Positions 36,187 through 45,100 of a stretch of 64,000 nucleotides of DNA are shown piece after piece; position 1 is the first letter of the stretch; every line of letters begins with the position of its first letter. A model generated the notes under the pieces. The model had not been told where the DNA came from. It did no database searches and saw nothing but the letters and a program-made list of their open reading frames with translations. The stretch lies in assembly GCF_023715845.1 (NCBI RefSeq), contig NZ_JAMBOR010000007.1, positions 79,002-143,001 of the forward strand, given 5' to 3'. A program made the position numbers and the translations under genes. The DNA is from Fictibacillus phosphorivorans. Its GTDB lineage: Bacteria > Bacillota > Bacilli > Bacillales > Fictibacillaceae.

Positions 36187-37494
36187 TTATTGAATATATG
36201 GTCTTGGATCGACCGCATTTGATTTTGAAGCATTCCATGGTCCTTTGTGTAGCTCAAAGTGAAGATGCTGACCGCGTGAAGCCCCAGTGTTACCTTGATA
36301 GCCTAGGAACGTTCCTTGAGAAACAGTTTGTCCTGATCTTACAGCTGGAAATGTTCTCATATGAGCATAGATGGTTGTATACAATTGTCCGTTAATATAG
36401 TGAGTAATAAACACACAATTTCCGTAGCTGCTTGACGTATAAGCTCTTGATACTGTCCCTGAAGCTGCTGCCACAATCGGTACAGCACTTCCTCGTTGAG
36501 CGATATCCATTCCATAGTGCATGCCGGCGCTTCTGTTACCAAAGGTAGACGTGATGATCCCTTGAGTTGGGAAAATAAAATCACGGCTTACAGGAGTAGG
36601 AGCTGGAGCCGGTGTTGGCGCTGGTGTAGGTGCAGGTGATGAAGAACCAGAATTTGAAGATCGTTTTCGAGCAGCTTCCTCCGCTTTTGCTTTGGCTGCT
36701 GCAGCTTCTGCTGCAGCTTTTGCAGCTGCCTCTCTCTTTTTACGCTCTTCTTCTTCTTTTTTCGCACGTGCAATCTCTGCTTTAATCGCTGCCTCTTGAG
36801 CAGAAAGTAAATCGTTCTTTTCATCTAGTGCCATAATGTGTTCATGTAAGTGTTCTTCTTCTTTTTCCAACTGTGCAAGAAGGGAACTTTTTTGCTTTTT
36901 CTGTGCAGTCAGTTTTTGGTTCAATCCTTCAAGCGCTTTTAAATCTTTATTAAGGGACGTAAGTTCACTTTCTACTTGTCCTTTTTTCATTTCAACATCA
37001 GCTTTATCCTGTTTGTGCTCTTCTAATATCGCTTTATCTTGCTCAGCGATCACATTAAGAGCAAATACACGATCTAAGAAGTCACCGAAATCTTTTGCAC
37101 CTAATAAAACATCCAGGTAATTGACTGCTCCGCCGCTTTCATACATGGAACTTACGCGTTCTTTTAAAAGCTCGTCGCGCTCCTTAATTCTTTTTTCAAG
37201 CACGCTGATTTCTTTCTTCAGTTTTTCGATGGAAGCTTTTGTTTCTTTAATCGATTCTTTTTTGGCGCCGATCTGACTTAAGGTTTTATCAATGGAAGAC
37301 TCTAAATCTTCTATTTGTTTAACCGTGTGATCTTGTTGGTTTTTATTTGCTTTTAATTCACTCTTAGTTTGATTCTGTTCAGAACGGTTTTGTTCTTTCT
37401 TTTCTTTTATAGAAGACAGTGTTTCTGCCGATACTGTATATGTACTAAATGCTAGACTTAGAGATAATGTTGCTATTACAAGCTTGCGTTTCAA
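36187..37494 (-). CDS. Secreted M23 peptidoglycan hydrolase with coiled coil
   Basis: A 435-residue cell-wall enzyme. Signal peptide (1-23), a long coiled coil (about 25-250) rich in Lys/Glu like CwlO/PcsB/EnvC, an Ala-Lys-Glu helix, a Ser-rich and Pro-Ala-Pro-Thr linker (about 278-300), then a LytM/M23 zinc endopeptidase domain with the metal ligands in MHYGMDIA and HLHFE. It probably cleaves peptide cross-links during elongation or division under FtsEX-type or WalR-type control. TTG 37494 follows AAGGAGGAGT. An extended -10 (TGT-TATAAT, minus strand, 37548-37556) lies upstream. Confidence 0.92.
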   Translation of the reverse strand: MKRKLVIATLSLSLAFSTYTVSAETLSSIKEKKEQNRSEQNQTKSELKANKNQQDHTVKQIEDLESSIDKTLSQIGAKKESIKETKASIEKLKKEISVLEKRIKERDELLKERVSSMYESGGAVNYLDVLLGAKDFGDFLDRVFALNVIAEQDKAILEEHKQDKADVEMKKGQVESELTSLNKDLKALEGLNQKLTAQKKQKSSLLAQLEKEEEHLHEHIMALDEKNDLLSAQEAAIKAEIARAKKEEEERKKREAAAKAAAEAAAAKAKAEEAARKRSSNSGSSSPAPTPAPTPAPAPTPVSRDFIFPTQGIITSTFGNRSAGMHYGMDIAQRGSAVPIVAAASGTVSRAYTSSSYGNCVFITHYINGQLYTTIYAHMRTFPAVRSGQTVSQGTFLGYQGNTGASRGQHLHFELHKGPWNASKSNAVDPRPYIQ

Positions 37495-37887
37495 AATGGG
37501 TACTCCTCCTTGTAAGTGTAAATGTTGCCAATTTCTTTACAAAAGTGATTATAACATTGTTCAGGCGTCATTTTTCGCGAATTATTATTACATTTTCGTT
37601 TCAAAATGTTACATATTGAAACACAATTCGACGCAATATGTATCGATTTGTATTTTTGTGGGAGTAAAATGGTATATTTAGAAGGATAGATTCATATAAA
37701 TAGTAGGTAAAATTGGGGATGTTGCATTACAAAGATGTCAGCGTTTACAAACGTGACGTACCCGCTTAAATTAAGATTCAGAAACGAATATAATAAACGC
37801 TTTTTAAAACAAACAAACGGAAAAAAATGAATAAAATCGATACAGACAATCGTCTAAGGATTAAGAAGTTGGAAAGGGGGAGAGGAC
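37495..37887. other. Divergent intergenic region between the M23 hydrolase and the ECF sigma gene
   Basis: Holds the minus-strand extended -10 at 37548-37556, an inverted repeat GTTTCAA-N11-TTGAAAC at 37598-37622, and a plus-strand TGAATA-N17-CGTC at 37828-37854. The last resembles an ECF promoter and could be the autoregulatory site of the downstream sigma factor. No small gene is supported. Confidence 0.45.
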
Positions 37888-38442
37888 TTGAAATTGATTC
37901 GTAACAATAGAGAAAAAGATCTGTTTTTACAGGGGCTAAGTCAAGAAGAGTGGTTGGTTCAACTTATGGAACGGTATGAAGACAAAGTCATCAGACTTGC
38001 CTATACCTATGTGAAGGATCGGAAGCTGGCAGAAGATTTGACTCAAGAAGTGTTTGTTAAATGCTTCATCCATAAAGAAAATTTCCGAAGTGAATCCTCT
38101 GTTAAAACATGGGTGTATGCCATTACGGTAAATATTTGTAAAGACTACTTAAGAAGCGGATGGAAAAAGTACATTCATATCATTGATCGTTTAGGAAAAT
38201 CCAAACAGTCCTCTGCTTTAACACCGGAACTTACGATTGTACAAAAAAGTGAATACGAAGCATTAGCAGACGAAGTTTTAAAACTTCCACTTAAGTATAG
38301 GGAAGTTATTCTTCTATTCTATTATAAAGAGCTCTCTGTTTCAGAAATCAGCCAGATCTTACATAAAAAAGAGCCGACAATCCGAACATTGCTTCAACGC
38401 GGAAGAGAGATGCTGCGTCGTAAATTAGAGAAGGGGAGATGA
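37888..38442 (+). CDS. ECF-type RNA polymerase sigma factor
   Basis: A 184-residue sigma-70 family factor with region 2 (LMERYEDKVIRLAYTYVKDRKLAEDLTQEVFVKCF, about 26-62, then WVYAITVNICKDYLR) and region 4 (LPLKYREVILLFYYKELSVSEISQILHKKEPTIRTLLQRGREMLRRKL, about 130-180). Such factors direct RNA polymerase to envelope- or stress-response promoters and are held by a membrane anti-sigma factor, encoded next. TTG 37888 follows GGAAAGGGGGAGAGG. The specific subgroup (SigX, M, V or other) cannot be assigned. Confidence 0.93.
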   Translation: MKLIRNNREKDLFLQGLSQEEWLVQLMERYEDKVIRLAYTYVKDRKLAEDLTQEVFVKCFIHKENFRSESSVKTWVYAITVNICKDYLRSGWKKYIHIIDRLGKSKQSSALTPELTIVQKSEYEALADEVLKLPLKYREVILLFYYKELSVSEISQILHKKEPTIRTLLQRGREMLRRKLEKGR

Positions 38443-38446
38443 AAGC

Positions 38447-39097
38447 ATGCAAGATCCTCTAAAGCAGCTGCCTGAAATCTTAAACAATGGCCGAATGAAA
38501 AATATTACTTTTAAAGAAGAACAGCGACACAAAGTTTTGCAGAAATTACATGATTGTAATAGACCCCCAGCACCGAAAAGCTGGTTCTATCATTGGTTTC
38601 ATCAAGGCATGAGCTTGGCGCTTGGAATTGCTTTTATCTTTCTCATCATCCAGTTTGCGCAGGGCACACCGTTAAATGAAGACCAAAAGACAGCCGATCA
38701 ACTCGTAAAAATTCCTTATGCAAATAAGGCGATTCTAACAAAAGCAAGGCATGACATGAGACATCATTATGATGTAACGGCAATCGACGCTTACCAAGAA
38801 GGAGATACTTTATTCGTACACATCATTTTTCCTGATCATTTGAATCGAGAAGAACAGATAAATTTAACAAAATCTTATCTGAAAGAAGTGTCTCATCTTA
38901 CGTTAAACGAACCTTATGTAGCACAAGAATACTTGGGAGAGCTTTGGAATTATGTTAATGTAAAAATATATACAGCAGGAGAAGAACCAAAAGATGGCAT
39001 GCTTGCAGATAAACTTCAAGTTGATTTCGGTTATGATTGGCTTGGTACAATTGATAAAAAAGAAGGTATACTAAAGTGGGACCAAATTTCTGATTAA
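38447..39097 (+). CDS. Anti-sigma factor, single-pass membrane protein
   Basis: A 216-residue protein four bases after the sigma factor: a cytoplasmic N-terminal segment of about 55 residues, one transmembrane helix (SLALGIAFIFLIIQFA, about 60-78), and an extracytoplasmic domain of about 130 residues. There is no HxxxCxxC zinc motif. Position and topology support an anti-sigma role: binding the sigma factor inside and sensing outside. The sensor domain resembles none I can name. Translation is probably coupled to the sigma gene. Confidence 0.8.
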   Translation: MQDPLKQLPEILNNGRMKNITFKEEQRHKVLQKLHDCNRPPAPKSWFYHWFHQGMSLALGIAFIFLIIQFAQGTPLNEDQKTADQLVKIPYANKAILTKARHDMRHHYDVTAIDAYQEGDTLFVHIIFPDHLNREEQINLTKSYLKEVSHLTLNEPYVAQEYLGELWNYVNVKIYTAGEEPKDGMLADKLQVDFGYDWLGTIDKKEGILKWDQISD

Positions 39098-39172
39098 CAA
39101 TCATACACAGTAACAGGAAATATTCATCAAGAAAAGAAGATATAAAGGAAACAAATAAAAGCGGTGAAAAGC

Positions 39173-39937
39173 ATGGAAAATACACACATAACTTTTTTTA
39201 CTGATATAGGAGCTCAAAAACCTAACAGCATTAAGAACAGAGAAACTCCTTGTCCTTTTTGCCGTATCGATGAGCTGGAAGAGGTCCTCGATCAGAGTGG
39301 TTCGGTCATTTTAGTGAAAAATAAGTATACGGTTCTGGACCAAGCCTTCCAAACTGTCTTGATCGAAACGGACGAATGCGAAGAGGACTTATCAACCTAT
39401 ACGAAAGAACACCTTTATAAGGTATTGAATTTTGGAATCAAACATTGGGAACGGATGATTGAAAGCGGAAAATATCGCTCCGTCATGTTCTTTAAGAACC
39501 ATGGACCTTTATCAGGTGGGACAATTAGGCATCCGCATATGCAGATCATCGGCCTAAACGAGGTTGATTGTCAGCATGACTTTTCAGAAAGTCAGTTTGA
39601 AGGGATTCCTATCGTTGCAAAGGAAGGCGTTCGATTTACCATTTCCAATAAGCCCAGAGTCGGTTTTTATGAACTGAATGTGATCTGGGAAAAAGACGCT
39701 GAGCTTCCGTTATTTGCAGATTGTATACAAGCAGGCACTCATTTCTTGCTGAATCATTTTCATAGAAACTGCACAAGTTACAATTTATTTTTCTATAAAA
39801 ATAACGAAACGACGTACTGCAAGATTATGCCACGCTTTGTTACGTCACCACTGTATATGGGATTCGGGATCCAGCAGGTGGCTAACAATATAGATAAGGT
39901 TGCAAATAAAATTAAGGAAATCTATTTTTCCGCATAA
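39173..39937 (+). CDS. DUF4931 protein, GalT/HIT-like fold
   Basis: A 254-residue cytosolic protein resembling galactose-1-phosphate uridylyltransferase halves. Two CxxC-like cysteines (CPFC) lie near the start, and RHPHMQIIG carries the H-x-H-x-Q active-site motif of the histidine-triad/GalT superfamily near residue 125. DUF4931 members have no proven substrate; nucleotidyl transfer is inferred from the motif. GTG 39164 is in frame, but ATG 39173 has better spacing to GCGGTG. Convergent with the RocB-like gene. Confidence 0.8.
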   Translation: MENTHITFFTDIGAQKPNSIKNRETPCPFCRIDELEEVLDQSGSVILVKNKYTVLDQAFQTVLIETDECEEDLSTYTKEHLYKVLNFGIKHWERMIESGKYRSVMFFKNHGPLSGGTIRHPHMQIIGLNEVDCQHDFSESQFEGIPIVAKEGVRFTISNKPRVGFYELNVIWEKDAELPLFADCIQAGTHFLLNHFHRNCTSYNLFFYKNNETTYCKIMPRFVTSPLYMGFGIQQVANNIDKVANKIKEIYFSA

Positions 39938-39977
39938 AAAAAACCAGATCTGTTCCTTGCAGATCTGGTTTTTTTTT
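39935..39977. terminator. Bidirectional terminator
   Basis: AAAAAACCAGATCTG pairs with CAGATCTGGTTTTTT around a 7-nt loop between converging genes. Confidence 0.92.
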
Positions 39978-39988
39978 ATGTTTGCACT

Positions 39989-41623
39989 CTATTTTTCGCA
40001 GCTTTTTTCAAACAAGGTCTCCATCGCATAAACGATTAGAGGATGAGTTTCATCCATTACTTTGTTTATCTCTAGTCGTTCTGTCCATTGATGAGCATCT
40101 TTACCGAGAGGACCTATGTTAATGACTGGTATGTCGATCTCTCTCATGTCATCAAACGGAATATTGTACCGGGAGCCCAATAGCGGAAAATTACTTGTAA
40201 ACGAAGATAGATCCAGGGCATCTCCTTTGAAACCAATATAACTTAGATCAGATAGACCACTGAAGTAATGTACGTTTACGAGGTTGCTGTTGAACTTCTC
40301 TTGTGCATGCTGTACCACTTTTTCGGTCGTGTGTTTAATCAAAGGGTGGTCGCTTGAACATACGGCCGGATAAAAAGGCGGTGTATAGAAAAGTACCGTC
40401 ATAGGTGCTAAGTCCCGGCAAAGGCTGGCAAGTTCGAACACATATTGTAAGGTTAATTCTCTCTCGTCTGCGTTTGGATTGTTGGTGTGAAGCATATTTT
40501 CCCTTCGATCGAGCTCTTCCTGGCCGTATTTCTCAACCGCATGTTCATAAAGTTCATTAAATGTAAGTACTTTAATGTTTTCTTTTTCTGGCGTAAAAGG
40601 AATGATTTTAGAGACTTGCTGGCTTTTTTTATACAGCCTGTTCTCCAGCGAGGTTGCTGCTTTTTGTGCACTAGCAATGAGCATTTTTGTAATCTCAGAA
40701 AGCGGCCGTTTAAACATCATTAGGTTAAACAGTGTTACTGCGGCGTGCGGGATCTGAACAGAATAGTGATCCTTTAAATCTTTCTGAATGAGATTAGCGG
40801 GTACTGGTGTTGCTTCATCACGGAAAGTTTCAACATAATCGACGTTCCATTCTAGTTCTCTCGTAATCTCGGCTGCCATCGCATTTCCGTTCAGACCGGC
40901 GAGAGGTTCCCCGACATGTGTTTCCTTACCATAGCAAAGAAATCCTGGCAGAATCTTTCCGGTAGACCCCGTATACATATAAGGAGATGTATCTCCAGGG
41001 AACTTCGTGAAACTTGGTTCGCCGTTCAAACATGCAATATATCTTATATCATATTCTTCTTGAAGCTGGCGTAAAACACTGACTCCTGACAGCATTCCCG
41101 CTGAATGAACTTCTTCATCCGGAACAGAAATCATCAAGACATTCCCATTAAAATGCCCAGTTGCTGCTTTTTCGATCATTGAAATATGAAGGGCGACTCC
41201 TGCTTTCATGTCCATTGTTCCCCGGCCGAACAGCCACTCCCCAGAGTTTAGATCATCTTGTACAAAAGGATGTAGGAGCTCTTTGTTTTCTATGATTTTC
41301 TCAGTCAATTCATCAGGACGAAAAGCTAAGTGTTTCCACTCACCAAAGTCCTCGACCGCAACTACGTCAAAATGACTTAATAGAATGATGGTTTCTTTTA
41401 CTGAAGGATCATTCTGTACGAAAGCAGTTACCAGTTTTCGTCCATCCGGAATGGGATGATGACGGAGATGATCTGGGTTCTGCGTAAAATATTCAAGAGA
41501 AGAAAGCGTATGGTAGAGATGCTCTGCCATGAACATTTCTCCATCCTGGTTTGTGATACTCGGAATGGATACAAGGTCTTTTAATAGTTTGGTATACCCC
41601 TTTTTGCACTGCCACTTTAACAT
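39989..41623 (-). CDS. M20 family peptidase, RocB-like
   Basis: A 544-residue metallopeptidase-like protein. M20 landmarks: the first ligand in LLSHFDVVAVED near residue 85, the bridging Asp in LFGRGTMDMKAGVALH near 140, and the catalytic Glu pair in SVPDEEVHSAGM near 170. The size and lid region match B. subtilis RocB, an arginine-utilisation protein of unsettled activity. No other roc genes are nearby, so its link to arginine catabolism here is uncertain. The start at 41623 follows a GGAGGGAC site on the minus strand. Confidence 0.88.
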   Translation of the reverse strand: MLKWQCKKGYTKLLKDLVSIPSITNQDGEMFMAEHLYHTLSSLEYFTQNPDHLRHHPIPDGRKLVTAFVQNDPSVKETIILLSHFDVVAVEDFGEWKHLAFRPDELTEKIIENKELLHPFVQDDLNSGEWLFGRGTMDMKAGVALHISMIEKAATGHFNGNVLMISVPDEEVHSAGMLSGVSVLRQLQEEYDIRYIACLNGEPSFTKFPGDTSPYMYTGSTGKILPGFLCYGKETHVGEPLAGLNGNAMAAEITRELEWNVDYVETFRDEATPVPANLIQKDLKDHYSVQIPHAAVTLFNLMMFKRPLSEITKMLIASAQKAATSLENRLYKKSQQVSKIIPFTPEKENIKVLTFNELYEHAVEKYGQEELDRRENMLHTNNPNADERELTLQYVFELASLCRDLAPMTVLFYTPPFYPAVCSSDHPLIKHTTEKVVQHAQEKFNSNLVNVHYFSGLSDLSYIGFKGDALDLSSFTSNFPLLGSRYNIPFDDMREIDIPVINIGPLGKDAHQWTERLEINKVMDETHPLIVYAMETLFEKSCEK

Positions 41624-41706
41624 GTATGTCCCTCCTTGATGTATGCCTTTTCTAACTATACTACTCTTTTCCCTTAATTCCTTTTTGAAAAATATCTTGG
41701 AATGTA

Positions 41707-41736
41707 TTGACAGTATACAAGATCACATGGTATATG
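41707..41736 (+). promoter_or_regulatory. SigA promoter of the ABC exporter operon
   Basis: Consensus TTGACA, 18 bases, TATATG. The -35 to -10 region contains the short palindrome GTATAC. Confidence 0.6.
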
Positions 41737-41780
41737 TGTATTATGATGAGTAGTACACTTAATACATTAGGGGTGGGTAA

Positions 41781-42485
41781 ATGATTTCTGTTAGCAATTT
41801 ATCTTATGCATTTAAGATAGGGAAGAAAGGTAAAGAAAACATAATTCCGGTATTACATGATGTTAATCTTCAAGTAGCAGAAGGCGAAATCGTTGCGGTT
41901 GTGGGAAGAAGCGGCTCAGGGAAATCAACATTATTAAACTTGATCTCAGGTTTTATCCAGTCAGAGGTAGGAAGCATCACGATCAATGGAACAGACGTAA
42001 GTAAGTTTTCTGAATCAAAATGGGCAGAGTTCCGTCTGAACCATCTTGGTTTTATCTTTCAAAGTTTTCAGCTGATACCGTCGATGTCGGCGTTTGAAAA
42101 CGTAGAACTCCCTCTTGTTTTAAAAGGGGTAAGCGTAACCGAACGAAAAAAGAAAGCGGAAGAGATGCTAAAACGTGTAGGTCTTGAATCGTTTCAGCAT
42201 CATTATCCCGGCGAACTATCAGGCGGACAGCAGCAGCGTGTGAGTATCGCTAGAGCCTTAATTCTCAATCCTCCTCTTATTCTGGCGGATGAACCAACGG
42301 GCAGCTTAGATTCGGAAAACGAAAAACAATTACTATCCTTTGTTAAAGAACTTAACGAAAAATACGGCATCACATTCTTAATGATTACACATGACCATGA
42401 GGTAGCGTCCATCGCTCATCGCAAAGTTGAAATCATTGATGGGTACTTAAGAGAGGAGAAAACACTTCATGAAGTTCAAAGATAA
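41781..42485 (+). CDS. ABC transporter ATP-binding protein (MacB/LolD type)
   Basis: A 234-residue ATPase: Walker A GRSGSGKST near 43-51, Q-loop FIFQSFQLIPS, signature LSGGQQQRVSIARAL, Walker B LILADEPTGSLDS and the H-loop ITHDHEV. The class powers FtsX-like permeases that extrude peptides or signal through the membrane. It overlaps the permease start by 17 bases. Confidence 0.96.
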   Translation: MISVSNLSYAFKIGKKGKENIIPVLHDVNLQVAEGEIVAVVGRSGSGKSTLLNLISGFIQSEVGSITINGTDVSKFSESKWAEFRLNHLGFIFQSFQLIPSMSAFENVELPLVLKGVSVTERKKKAEEMLKRVGLESFQHHYPGELSGGQQQRVSIARALILNPPLILADEPTGSLDSENEKQLLSFVKELNEKYGITFLMITHDHEVASIAHRKVEIIDGYLREEKTLHEVQR

Positions 42486-43776
42486 ACACAGGTTTGTAAG
42501 AAGTAATATGAAGAAGAATCGAACGCGTGTCTGGATGACGATCTTAGCATCAACGATTGGATGTGCGTTCTTGATCATGCTGGCTTCTATTGGTTTTGCC
42601 ATTCATAAAACCGCTGTAAACGATGTGATGAGTTTTCGTATGGTGAACGAAATACAGGTTGTGAAAGAAAATGGCAGGATGACAGAAAAGGATGTAAAAA
42701 AACTTGAGCAAGTTAAAGGAGTTAAAACAGTAACAAGAAAAAAATACGTTCCGGCCAACCAGTTATCTTTAGGTGAGTATCATAATTTTGCTGATGTGAT
42801 GAGTGCTCATGTTCCTTCAGAAGAAAAAGCGGGATTCGAACTCGAAAAAGGCCGCATGCCTAAGGCTAAAAATGAAATCGTTGTAGGCTACCACTTTGCA
42901 GAAGAACTGCGAAAAGATCTTCCTGAAGGTTTAAGTGAAGAAGAAACTCAAAAAAAGATGAAGGAGTTTTCTTATAAAGGAGACTTGTTGAATGAAACGC
43001 TGAAGTATCATTTGACGACAGCAGGTCCTGAAAATAAGGCTGAAGGACCTGTAAAAACAGTTGATGTTAAAATCGTCGGAATCGGAAAGAAGCCAACCCG
43101 AGAATGGGCGCGTGATAATTCTGTATTCATTACCGAAGAGTTATATCATGAGGTAATCTCGGTCTTAAGAAAACAAGACCCAAAAATCATATCCGATAAT
43201 GAGTTAAAAAGCTACGGAGAAGTAAAAGCCTTTACGGCAACAGCGGAGGATGTTAAGGAAGTAACAGATCGAATCGAAAAGCTAGAATATATGACGTATT
43301 CGATTATTAAAGAGTTAAAAGAGATGAACGTTTATTTCACCTTATTTAAAGCAGGATTGATTTTTATTGGAGCTATTGCTGTATTAATCGCTTCAATTGG
43401 AATTTTTAACACGATGACGATGGCGGTAACTGAGAGATCACAGGACATCGGAATCATGAAGGCGATCGGAGCTACTCCAAAAACAATTAAGCGAATTTTC
43501 CTATTAGAAAGCGCCTATATCGGTTTATGGGGTGTAGGTTTAGGCACTATTTTAGCTTACATCACCAGTTACGGTGTGAACTTTGTTCTTCCCATCATCA
43601 TCGAGCAATTCGTTAATGAAAAGCCGCCTGAAGGATTCATGCTATCCTATATCCCTTGGAGTCTGACTTTAATAGCAGTCACGATCTGTATGGGAGTTAC
43701 CTTGCTTTCGGGATGGAGACCTGCCGCGAAAGCCACAACAGTAGATGTTTTAAAAGCTTTGCGAAGAGATGTTTAA
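42469..43776 (+). CDS. FtsX-like ABC permease (MacB/YvrN type)
   Basis: A 435-residue permease. N-terminal helix (TILASTIGCAFLIMLASIGFAI), a long extracytoplasmic domain (about 55-280), then three helices carrying GLIFIGAIAVLIASIGIFNTMTMAVTERSQDIGIMKAIGA, the hallmark of FtsX/MacB permeases. It forms a mechanotransmission-type exporter with the overlapping ATPase. No substrate gene or two-component system is adjacent, so the cargo is unknown. Confidence 0.94.
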   Translation: MKFKDKHRFVRSNMKKNRTRVWMTILASTIGCAFLIMLASIGFAIHKTAVNDVMSFRMVNEIQVVKENGRMTEKDVKKLEQVKGVKTVTRKKYVPANQLSLGEYHNFADVMSAHVPSEEKAGFELEKGRMPKAKNEIVVGYHFAEELRKDLPEGLSEEETQKKMKEFSYKGDLLNETLKYHLTTAGPENKAEGPVKTVDVKIVGIGKKPTREWARDNSVFITEELYHEVISVLRKQDPKIISDNELKSYGEVKAFTATAEDVKEVTDRIEKLEYMTYSIIKELKEMNVYFTLFKAGLIFIGAIAVLIASIGIFNTMTMAVTERSQDIGIMKAIGATPKTIKRIFLLESAYIGLWGVGLGTILAYITSYGVNFVLPIIIEQFVNEKPPEGFMLSYIPWSLTLIAVTICMGVTLLSGWRPAAKATTVDVLKALRRDV

Positions 43777-43783
43777 GCTTGAG

Positions 43784-43812
43784 CACCAGCCTAAAATGGC
43801 TGGTGTTTTTTA
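43784..43812 (+). terminator. Terminator of the ABC operon
   Basis: CACCAGCC pairs with GGCTGGTG around a 6-nt loop, then TTTTTT. Confidence 0.92.
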
Positions 43813-43944
43813 TTATAAAGTTTGACTAAGAAACGAAGAAATAGCAGAAATGGTACTTGAAACTCATTTTCTATAAAAGGATGTTTAAAGTTCTGATGAT
43901 TGGGCGGAAAATAGAATATCCTAATCATCAGGAGGGAAATGATT

Positions 43945-44526
43945 TTGAAAAAAATATTAAAAACCATGTTGCTGATTGTTTTGATTGTGATCCTTGCATC
44001 TTGCGGAAACAAAAAAGAAGACGAGCATAAAGACCATGAGATGGAAGAATCACAGGCGGCATCTAGTAGAGTAAGCGGATCATATATTGTGAATCTAGTA
44101 AATACGAAAGGAAAGAAAGCGGGGGAGGCAACACTTACCGAGACAGCTGAAGGTGTGACGATAGAAGTGAATGCAACAGGTCTCAAACCAGGTGAACATG
44201 GTATTCATTTTCATGAAAAAGCAATATGTACACCACCAGATTTTAAATCAACAGGCAGCCATTTTAATCCTACTAGTAAACAGCATGGTTTTTTAAATCC
44301 TAAAGGACCGCATGTTGGAGATATACTCAATATTACTGCTAATAAAAGCGGCGTCGTTCAAGAGGAAATATTATCCACGATGGTTTCGCTTTCTGGAAAG
44401 AAATCAAACTCTCTGTTCTCAAATGGTGGAACAGCACTCGTCATTCACGCAGGGGCAGATGACTACAAAACAGATCCTGCAGGCAACTCAGGAGACCGCG
44501 TTTTGTGCGGGGAAATTAAGAAATAG
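43945..44526 (+). CDS. sodC: Lipoprotein Cu/Zn superoxide dismutase
   Basis: A 193-residue lipoprotein (lipobox LASC near residue 19) followed by a His/Glu-rich linker and a Cu/Zn SOD barrel. All classic ligand positions seem present: GIHFHEK (Cu), GSHFNP (bridge), KQHGFLNPKGPHVGD (Zn His, His, Asp), VIHAGADDY (Cu) and the active-site Arg in GDRVLCG. The B. subtilis paralogue YojM is described as lacking copper ligands; this one appears complete and therefore potentially active against superoxide outside the membrane. TTG 43945 has a better-spaced GGAGG than ATG 43939. Confidence 0.92.
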   Translation: MKKILKTMLLIVLIVILASCGNKKEDEHKDHEMEESQAASSRVSGSYIVNLVNTKGKKAGEATLTETAEGVTIEVNATGLKPGEHGIHFHEKAICTPPDFKSTGSHFNPTSKQHGFLNPKGPHVGDILNITANKSGVVQEEILSTMVSLSGKKSNSLFSNGGTALVIHAGADDYKTDPAGNSGDRVLCGEIKK

Positions 44527-44576
44527 CTGTACGTTAAGTGTGTAAAGAGTGTGGAGAAACTTTGGAAGTGAAAGGG

Positions 44577-44728
44577 GCATAGAATCACTTAAATGATGCA
44601 TAGAAGTCTAGTTTTTGTGCATAGAAAAGTGTAAAATGCATAGAACTTTATTTTAAGGGCATAGACGAATCCTTTTTGTGCATAGAAGTCGAACTTTTAT
44701 GCATAGACCTCACAGTACGGTGCATTGA
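44577..44728. repeat. 21-nt-period array B, word GCATAGA (8 copies)
   Basis: GCATAGA begins at 44577, 44598, 44619, 44638, 44659, 44680 and 44701, with a final GCATTGA at 44722. Six of the seven steps are 21 and one is 19. The spacers are A/T-rich and unrelated except that TTTTGT or AAAT often precedes the word. It lies between sodC and the next terminator, so it could be in the sodC 3' untranslated region. Confidence 0.88.
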
Positions 44729-44737
44729 AAATCTTTC

Positions 44738-44917
44738 ACGCTACTTCATAGTAAACAAACGGCTGACGCATACCCCTTGGCGTCGGCCAAGTTTCATTAT
44801 AGGTAAGAATTTCAGCAAAAGGTACATTTCCTTGTATAAAACTAGTCTTTCAGCCGATCGAATGGGTCAGCACCGAGTACTTGTACTTCAACTACACCAC
44901 TCAGAATAAAAAGGTTA
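44738..44917 (-). pseudogene. Possible C-terminal gene remnant (two frames)
   Basis: On the minus strand one frame reads VVEVQVLGADPFDRLKD then stops at 44842-44844; another frame continues with QGNVPFAEILTYNETWPTPRG... ending YYEVA then TGA at 44736-44738. Both look more protein-like than chance, in adjacent frames, as if a frameshifted 3' gene fragment. There is no start, promoter or recognised family. The plus-strand ORF over the same bases (44676-44909) is no more convincing. Confidence 0.25.
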
Positions 44918-44964
44918 AAAAAAGCCGGTTTATCGTTGTTACAAACGATCAAACCGGCTTTTTT
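44918..44964. terminator. Strong hairpin terminator
   Basis: AAAGCCGGTTTATCGTT pairs with its complement (one mismatch) around a short loop; A and T runs on both sides. It is the first terminator after sodC. Confidence 0.85.
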
Positions 44965-45024
44965 CATTGAGTTCCTCTGTCCAACCCAATCTCCCATCAA
45001 GCGTGCACCTTTTTTCAGTATGTA

Positions 45025-45050
45025 GTTTAACTGACAATCTCACTGGGAAA
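45025..45050 (+). promoter_or_regulatory. Candidate SigB promoter
   Basis: GTTTAA, 14 bases, GGGAAA: exact -35 and near-consensus -10 for SigB, 50 bases before the MscS/CmpX-like gene. Confidence 0.65.
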
Positions 45051-45100
45051 GTAGAGCATATTAAGAGATATTTTCTATCAACCTTATAAGGAGGAAAAAA

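Noticed and set aside
44577..44728. CRISPR array
   Set aside because: The repeated unit is only 7 nt with about 14-nt spacers, far from 25-40 nt repeats and spacers, and no cas genes are present.
44676..44909. 77-codon plus-strand ORF over array B
   Set aside because: No ribosome-binding site; its start lies in the repeat array; the opposite strand looks slightly more protein-like.
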